DNA of 64,000 nucleotides from Nissolia schottii (lineage: Eukaryota > Streptophyta > Magnoliopsida > Fabales > Fabaceae). Below the pieces are notes generated by a model, which ran no database searches, was not told where the DNA came from, and saw nothing but the letters and a program-made list of their open reading frames with translations. Positions within the stretch are counted from its first letter, which is position 1. The number at the start of each line of letters is the position of its first letter. Below are positions 58,064 through 64,000 of this stretch, piece by piece. A program made the translations under genes and the position numbers. Where the stretch lies: assembly GCA_003254905.1 (NCBI GenBank), contig QANU01097513.1, positions 54,638 to 118,637 on the forward strand, written 5' to 3'.

Positions 58064-59574
58064 GGAGACACGAAGGTGATGTGGAACACCAAAGGCAATA
58101 TGAAACTTATCAAGGCGAGACTAGCGCACAGAGACAATCGATTTGGGCGCATTGGGCGAGAAAGACGCACAATATTGTACACTTACCTCTTTATGATATC
58201 AAAAGTGTATTTTTATTAATGATTTATCATGTCCCATGCTCTTTTATTACACATTTTATGATTCTTTGTGTGGAAGTGTATTTAATTTTGGGGGGGTGAG
58301 ATGTAAAATATGTTTTACCCTTGATTATATGTGATGATCTTGTGTATAAGAAAGGTTCATACTTAGCTTTAATTCTGTTTTATTTTAGTATTGGGATATT
58401 GCTTATATACTTTTATAACAAACTCAATCTTAGTCCCAACCCCTCAGCAATGCGGACCTCATTACCACAATAAATTCTCCACCTATAAACAGGCTACAAA
58501 AATCAACCCAAATAATTACAGCCTATTAATCACATGTCTCCATCTTTGCTTGCATTAGTATTAAGTTTATAACAACCATGCCTATGGAGGTTTTCATCGC
58601 ACAGGCTGTGGCAGTGTTGATGTATGCTGGTCAACAATAATCGGAGCACAATTAACACGTTCTATATTTTTTTGACGAGGGGCACAGTTAATACTAGGGG
58701 AGCAAGCACGTCGAGTTTACTAAAGTTAAAATTGTTTTTCTTGAAAAATAGATGATTTTATGAAAAATAAGAAGAAGGATAAAATAGATTAAATTAAGTG
58801 TGAATCAATTATGAATGTTTTGTTTTCACCTGATATGTCCCTTGTAGTAGCTTTCATAATCAATCATGGATGTTTTTATGTAAAAACATACACAATGGAA
58901 CTATAAAATTGCTTTTCGCACCGGGACGCAATAACAAAAAAAATTTATTTTTTATTTTTTGTACCTCGCTGAAACTGAGATAAAAAGTACAAAATGTTTT
59001 TGTTAGAGGAGGCACAAAATTAAGGTCTAGAAGGGTAGAATTTTTTGTCTCTGTCCCAATATCTTTGTCCTGTTAGAAATTCTAAACGCAACGGATTCAA
59101 CCGGAGTAGAGTAGATTTTAATGAAAGGGACTGCATTAGACTATCTTGGGTATGAGGAACTCAGGTTATTGAGTTGAAAACATTTTAGTGGCCCAAAAAA
59201 TTCCACATCCCACTTGAAAATGTTGGTGAGGGGAGGGAGAGAGATTGTTAGTTGTATTTAAACCAACTATAGCCTAACTTGGCAATATGCACTTAACAGT
59301 TTCTTACATCTTCTTACATTTTTTTATATAGGAAACCTCAATAATATATAGAAATTTGGATAGTAATAATTAAGGATAAGCCATCAGGAATCCATTAAGG
59401 CTGGTAAACTAGGAAAAAAAACATGCCAAAACACTGAAATGAAAATACATCAGCATTAGAAGACCATTTAGCAATGTGACAAAAAAAGCAGATCCTTCCA
59501 TTCAACAAAAGATTGTTCTCTTTCATCTCCATGGCTGTATTACACGCTGTTTAGTTTAGCATAAGTGTAATTGT
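58064..59574. other. Unassigned DNA replacing the 5' part of copy B, then flank of copy C
   Basis: 58064-59070 has no match to the other UGT units. It includes a mixed-composition patch (58064-58190) and TTTTGGGGGGGTGAGATGTAAA at 58282-58304, which resembles a polypurine tract next to an LTR start. From about 59080 the sequence matches 62960 onwards, and 59220-59574 matches the other UGT 3' flanks. Confidence 0.5.
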
Positions 59575-61536
59575 TTATGCTTTAATCCAGTCAACAAAAT
59601 TGTTCAAGTTTTTGTTTGAACTGCCACCTTCTTTTATACTGCTAATGACTAAGTTCTTTAGCTCCAAAGCCCTTACTTTAAGTTCCTCATCATGAAGAAG
59701 TTGGTTGATCTTACATGTTATTTCTTCTCGAGTAACGATCTCACCATTTCGATCAACTCTTAGTCCAACCTTCCAAATATCACATATTAATGTCTGATTA
59801 AAGTACTGATCAGCAAAGTAAGGCCAGCATAGAAAGGGAACCCCTCTGGTTGTGCCTTCCATGGTAGAATTCCAACCACAGTGACTAATGAAGCAAGCAA
59901 TTGAAGGATGACTTAGGACTTTTTGTTGGGGTGCCCATTGAACCACCTTTCCGTGTGGAGACACTCTATCTTCAAATTCTTTTAGGAATTCCTGGTTTCT
60001 TTCATTATTGACATCTGATCTCACAACCCACAGAAATGGCCTATTGGATAATTCAAGTCCAAGTGCCAGTTCTTGCAATTGGGTTTGGTCAAAAACAGCG
60101 AAACTTCCAAAAGCAACATATATCACTGAATTGTCTGGTTGCTGGTCAAGCCAGTTCAAACAAGTTGAATCTTCTGGCCAAAAGTTTCCTGCCAAATATC
60201 CAACATGGTTGCTAGCTAGGAGTGGACCTATAGGTATAATTTCTGGAGCGAAATCAAATGCTCCAGGCTCATATTCAAAAGCTGTGTTGCAGATAACCCA
60301 GTCTGAAACTTTCACACATATATTGTTCCTTCTAATTAAGTGAAAAATATTCTTTTGGGTGGTCAAGTCACCTATGCATGTCCAGAAAAACTCCGTTGTC
60401 CTCATTGCTGGCATCATTGGCACCAACTGAATTGTTTGATCTTTTGTTGGTATTCCTAAAATATATAAAATATATTATAATCAATGAGAAAATTAAGTCA
60501 GAAGGATATACTTTCTATATCTGTGTCTCCACTTGTTCCCATGGAAAAAGTACACATAATGTTTAGAGAGTCTTTGTTTGTTTTATCCTTAAACTCAAGG
60601 ATAGGATTGATTATTAATGATCACTAGAATCTAAGCCGCACGATGCACGGAGAGATTATTTATAGTTGAGATAATATTAATTTTTATAACCATATATCAT
60701 ATTACGATCTTCATAAATTGTAGTTAAATGTATAGAGTAGATGTAGTAATTTTAATTACATGCAATTAGTTTTATGCCATTAATATTGTAGTCTAACAAA
60801 ATCATAATTTTAACCGCTGTTTTCAAAGTCTCAAAGCAATCACTAATAAAAATTTTGAAAAATTAGTTCAATATTTATCATTTAGAGAAAACATACACAT
60901 ATTTTAGCAACATAAATTTGACAGCAAAACTTATGTTGTTAAACTAGTTTAACAATCTGTATTGAACTATTGTTAAAATAACAATACATATATTAAAATT
61001 TGTTACCTATTGTTTAACAAATTGCAGGTGAAAGAAGTTTAATGCAAAATCTCACCATCACTATCTATGACTCCATCATCGAGCAACTTTGGGATGTTAA
61101 GTGCCAAGGCCAAGAGTGAAGCAGGTGCAGACCAGAATGCAACTGACCGGATTCCCAACTTCTTTGCAACTTTAAGTGCCCATCCTAAGTTTTCATCTGC
61201 AATCACACAATTAATTTTATAGCTGGCAGATCTGTTGATCTCTTCTATGAGCATTTCCAACTTCTTAGGCATCACCTCACATATTGATTCTGCCAATTTT
61301 CCAAGATCATTCCTACTTTCTCCATCCTCCAGCCCATCTGGGATCGAGACTAATTGAATCTCATTCAGCAATTCATCTTTTTGTTGCAGGGCTTTCATAA
61401 TTTGATTGTGAGTGAAATCTGTGTTCACAAAGGTGACTTTGATTCCATGTTTGACAAGTTCATGTGAAAGCTCCATGAGAGGAATTACATGGCCTTGTGC
61501 TGGATATGGTATAGCCAAAACGTGTGGCTCACTCAT
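59575..61536 (-). CDS. UGT83A1-like: UDP-glycosyltransferase, UGT83A1-like, copy C
   Basis: Exon 1 61536-61056 and exon 2 60455-59575 have exactly the same exon lengths as copy A (481 and 881 bp) and also give 453 residues. The His16 motif is IPYPAQGHVIPL, and the Asp is in CVIADENLGW. The PSPG box runs WAPQQKVLSHPSIACF, HCGWNSTMEGTTRGVPF, WPYFADQ. Differences from copy A cluster in the acceptor-side region of exon 1 (for example QQKDELLNEIQ and VIADENLGWALKV), so the two may differ in substrate. A frame-open ATG 15 codons upstream (61581) is an alternative start. Homology to copy A supports 61536. Confidence 0.94.
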
Positions 61537-63118
61537 TGTTACTCTTGCTATTTTTCCCTTGGATGTTACTTCGGAAGACAATAGTGTTACTTCTTAAATA
61601 GATACCACATATCACATTTTGGCCGGCTGAGCCTGTGATGACTATGCTATCAATGTTGTCTTCTTGTAATTATTCATATAGATTTTTCATCCTTTGAAAC
61701 AGCTATTTTGTTTCATCCTTTGTCTTTTTGCCTTTCTAACATTCTTTCCAGTTGTCGCAGTTTTCTTTTGCTTTCACTTGTTGGTCCTTTTAATTTTAGT
61801 TTGAGTTCATCTGGTTGATTTTGGTTATCACTTACAAATCATTTTACCATTCTAGGTGGGGTAATTGTTTCATGAAATCTGAGGACAAAAAAATGCAGTA
61901 ATTACAACAATTGAGGGTTGCTCTAGGTGACATGTAAACACAAATCAAACGGTCAAAAGATGAACCTATCAGGAAAAACTAGAATACATGCATTTATATC
62001 CCCTCTTCCTAGTTTTCACTTCCCTTTGATGTTGTCACTTAATTTAGGACAATCTTCTGGTTTGAGTTTCTATCAGTGTCAGAATCTAAGAACTCCAGAA
62101 GTTCATTGATCATAAATTGAAATATACTATTGTAACGATACTCTCTATTTGCATTGAATTATCATTTCTGTCTCTTTGTTTCCCTTTATGCTTTAGATTG
62201 CGCTAGTTTCACACGAAATTATATTCACATAAATCTGATCATAACCATCATTTTGCTTTTGTCTCTTTTTCTTCCTCATTATATATGTTAATTAGTTATC
62301 ACTCACTCTCACGGCATACTATCCGTGTGCATATTGCCTTCAAGCTTGGAGGTATGCCAAATACTTATAAGTTACACCCTTTGTGACATAATCTACTGCC
62401 GCTTCAAGCATATATTACCAACACTTTTGTTATTCTCCATTTGGAAATATTCCAATATTGTTAAGATTTTCCGGCTCATTTTTATCTTTGTTCCCATCCT
62501 ATTCTCCTTATTCCTACAGCTTACTTTGTTGTCATGACTCATAACTACTTTTTCCTTGCTTGCGTTTGTTCTGCGAGCGTGCCTTTCTTATGTTGTACTT
62601 TTTTTGTGGACTGAAGGGCAGTTATTATTTTGTTATCAGTTTATTCTATTTTATCTTTAGTTGTATGTTTTTATCTTAATTGTTATTTGTAGGTTTGTTT
62701 TTCATTTTATTATTATCTAATAAATCACCTTTGTAGCTGCTTTCCTCATATAATAAAATTCTTTTGGTATCACTCATTCTTGATTTCAGCTAACCTTCCT
62801 AGTTCCTACAGAACCTCTTCTCACTAATAAGCTGAATGATATTCATCCCTAGGAAAGCAAAGTAAAACACACCATTGGATTAGAAGAAGAAAAAAGTGAG
62901 AAGGAAGAGGCAAGAAATGATGTTATGTGATGTAAGTAATATTCACAATAACTACATTATGGATGGAATTATTACCGAGTCCTCCGGAGTAGAGTAAATT
63001 TCAATGGAAGGGACTACTATCTTGGGCATGAGGAACTCAGGTTATTGACTTGAAAACTTTCTAGTGGCCAAAAAAATTCAACATCCCACTTGAGAAGGTA
63101 ATGGATATTCTCAAGTGA
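61537..63118. other. Upstream region of UGT copy C and start of a further unit
   Basis: 61537-62760 matches the region upstream of copy A, without the solo LTR. 62960-63118 matches 59080-59220, so another duplicated flank begins here. No gene is seen. Confidence 0.6.
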
Positions 63119-63132
63119 GCTTCTTGTTATGT

Positions 63133-63329
63133 TTATTGTTTGCGTCTCACAGGTCATCCACCGTCAGAGGCAGTGGCTAATTTCTTCGCGTACTGTAGAC
63201 CCTTTTAAGGGGGGTAGACGCTTGCCACAAATTTTAAAGTTACACTATGACCAAGGTGAGGATCGAACTCTCAGCAATTGGTTAAGGAAGGAGAGGACTC
63301 TTACCACCTCACCTCAGCCCCCACGGTTA
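63133..63329 (-). mobile_element. tRNA-derived SINE with target-site duplication
   Basis: On the minus strand an A box GGTAAGAGTCC (about 63305-63295) and a B box GAGTTCGATCCTC (63270-63258) lie in a 197-bp insert. The flanks GCTTCTTGTTATGT (63119-63132) and GCTTCTTGTCATGT (63330-63343) match at 13 of 14 bases. It has no ORF. Confidence 0.85.
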
Positions 63330-63343
63330 GCTTCTTGTCATGT

Positions 63344-64000
63344 GAGGTCAAGTGTGATATCTCACTGTTAATTTATTTGTTACTTATGTTATGTATAAGT
63401 CACACATCTTTAATTAATGGTGACTGTGAGAGATCACATTACCTCACATGATAAGAAAATCACTTGAGAAGATCCACTCTCCACTTGACAATGTTGGTGG
63501 GTCGGGTTTAAGTCCAATGTAAGTTTGATCACACATGGAAGGTGTCAAACTAAGAAATGTAGCCAATAATTTCCTGTTCTCATGATGGAGGTTTCTGATT
63601 TATAAACCATTTTAATGCTAACTGATTTTTAGCCATTTTAAATGTGCTAAGCAGTCATCTATTTGTATCCTACTGATGTGCTATCCTAATTAACATAAAT
63701 ACAAAATTACAGTTACACAATCACACATTACAGCTATAAAATCACATATTTGCTGGTTATGATTCTGCCAATTAATTCCATGATGCTGGCAATCAATTCT
63801 ATTTACAGAAGGTAAAGACTACTAGAGATAGGTGTGGGGAGGCAGAGAGATTTGTTGTATTTTAACTAGTAACTATAGCTTAACTTGGGAATAAGCACTT
63901 AACAGTTTCTTACATCTTACTATTTTTTATATAGTGACAAGTAAGGATCAGCCATCAGGAATCAATAAGGTTGGTAAAGTTTAAAAAAAAAAAAAAAAAA
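63344..64000. other. 3' flank of a probable further UGT unit beyond the window
   Basis: 63480-64000 repeats the segment found 3' of copies A, B and C (TGTTGGTGGGTCGGGTTTAA, then AGACTACTAGAGATAGGTG and ATCAGCCATCAGGAAT). In the other units the UGT stop codon follows about 200-500 bp later on the plus-strand map. The window ends in an A run. Confidence 0.65.

Noticed and set aside
58064..58299. Plus-strand frames beside the UGT relic (for example HWARKTHNIVHLPLY)
   Set aside because: Possibly a retroelement gag or pol scrap, but nothing specific is recognised, so no coding call was made.
1..64000. CRISPR arrays, bacterial operons, rRNA and tRNA genes
   Set aside because: No repeat-spacer structure or rRNA was seen. 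The only tRNA-like sequences are the A/B boxes of the two SINEs. The window is plant nuclear DNA.

Overview
The window is nuclear DNA of a flowering plant, most likely a legume close to soybean (Phaseoleae). It is AT-rich, has spliced genes with GT-AG introns, and carries plant-only families: plastid BCCP, family-1 glycosyltransferases with a PSPG box, an alpha-expansin and an At5g39250-type F-box protein. Its UDP-glucose dehydrogenase closely resembles the soybean enzyme. Species assignment is inference. Seven single 'n' characters (12183, 16367, 19586, 25496, 27370, 46974, 48452) appear to be collapsed assembly gaps, and several are flanked by duplicated sequence.

Layout, 0-19 kb: ISD11 (LYR protein, Fe-S biogenesis, +), a BAG8-like cochaperone (-), a double U1-type zinc-finger protein (-), a LINE fragment, UDP-glucose 6-dehydrogenase (-), and MITEs. 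19.6-28.3 kb: remains of a Ty3/gypsy element of probable Tat type. Its LTR and pol lie on the minus strand and a degenerate extra ORF lies on the plus strand between pol and the LTR. Its RNase H/RT part is present twice, and a 942-bp flank is repeated exactly across a gap. 28.3-30.6 kb is AT-rich and empty of recognisable genes.

30.8-42.5 kb is a compact gene block: TPX2-like microtubule protein (+), ribosomal protein eS19 (-), plastid BCCP subunit of acetyl-CoA carboxylase (+) and a broken cytosolic HSP70 (-) with an LTR directly upstream. 42.6-48.5 kb is repeat-rich, with a duplicated 1.47-kb block carrying a solo LTR and the first exon of an expansin cut off by a gap. 48.8-50.9 kb holds an F-box gene with a probable 5'UTR intron.

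52.3-64 kb is a tandem UGT83A1-like cluster on the minus strand: a first-exon relic, an intact gene (453 aa), a 3' relic, a second intact gene (453 aa), and the flank of a further unit at the right edge. Two solo LTRs and one SINE in this cluster have target-site duplications. Because the duplicated units act as built-in empty sites, the two solo LTRs can be ordered relative to the duplications.

No coherent new biochemical system is evident. The most unusual items are the antisense extra ORF in the Tat-like element, the LTR-capped HSP70 pseudogene, the UGT birth-and-death cluster with its datable insertions, and the assembly duplications around the gaps. The host genes are unrelated housekeeping and regulatory genes rather than a functional cluster.
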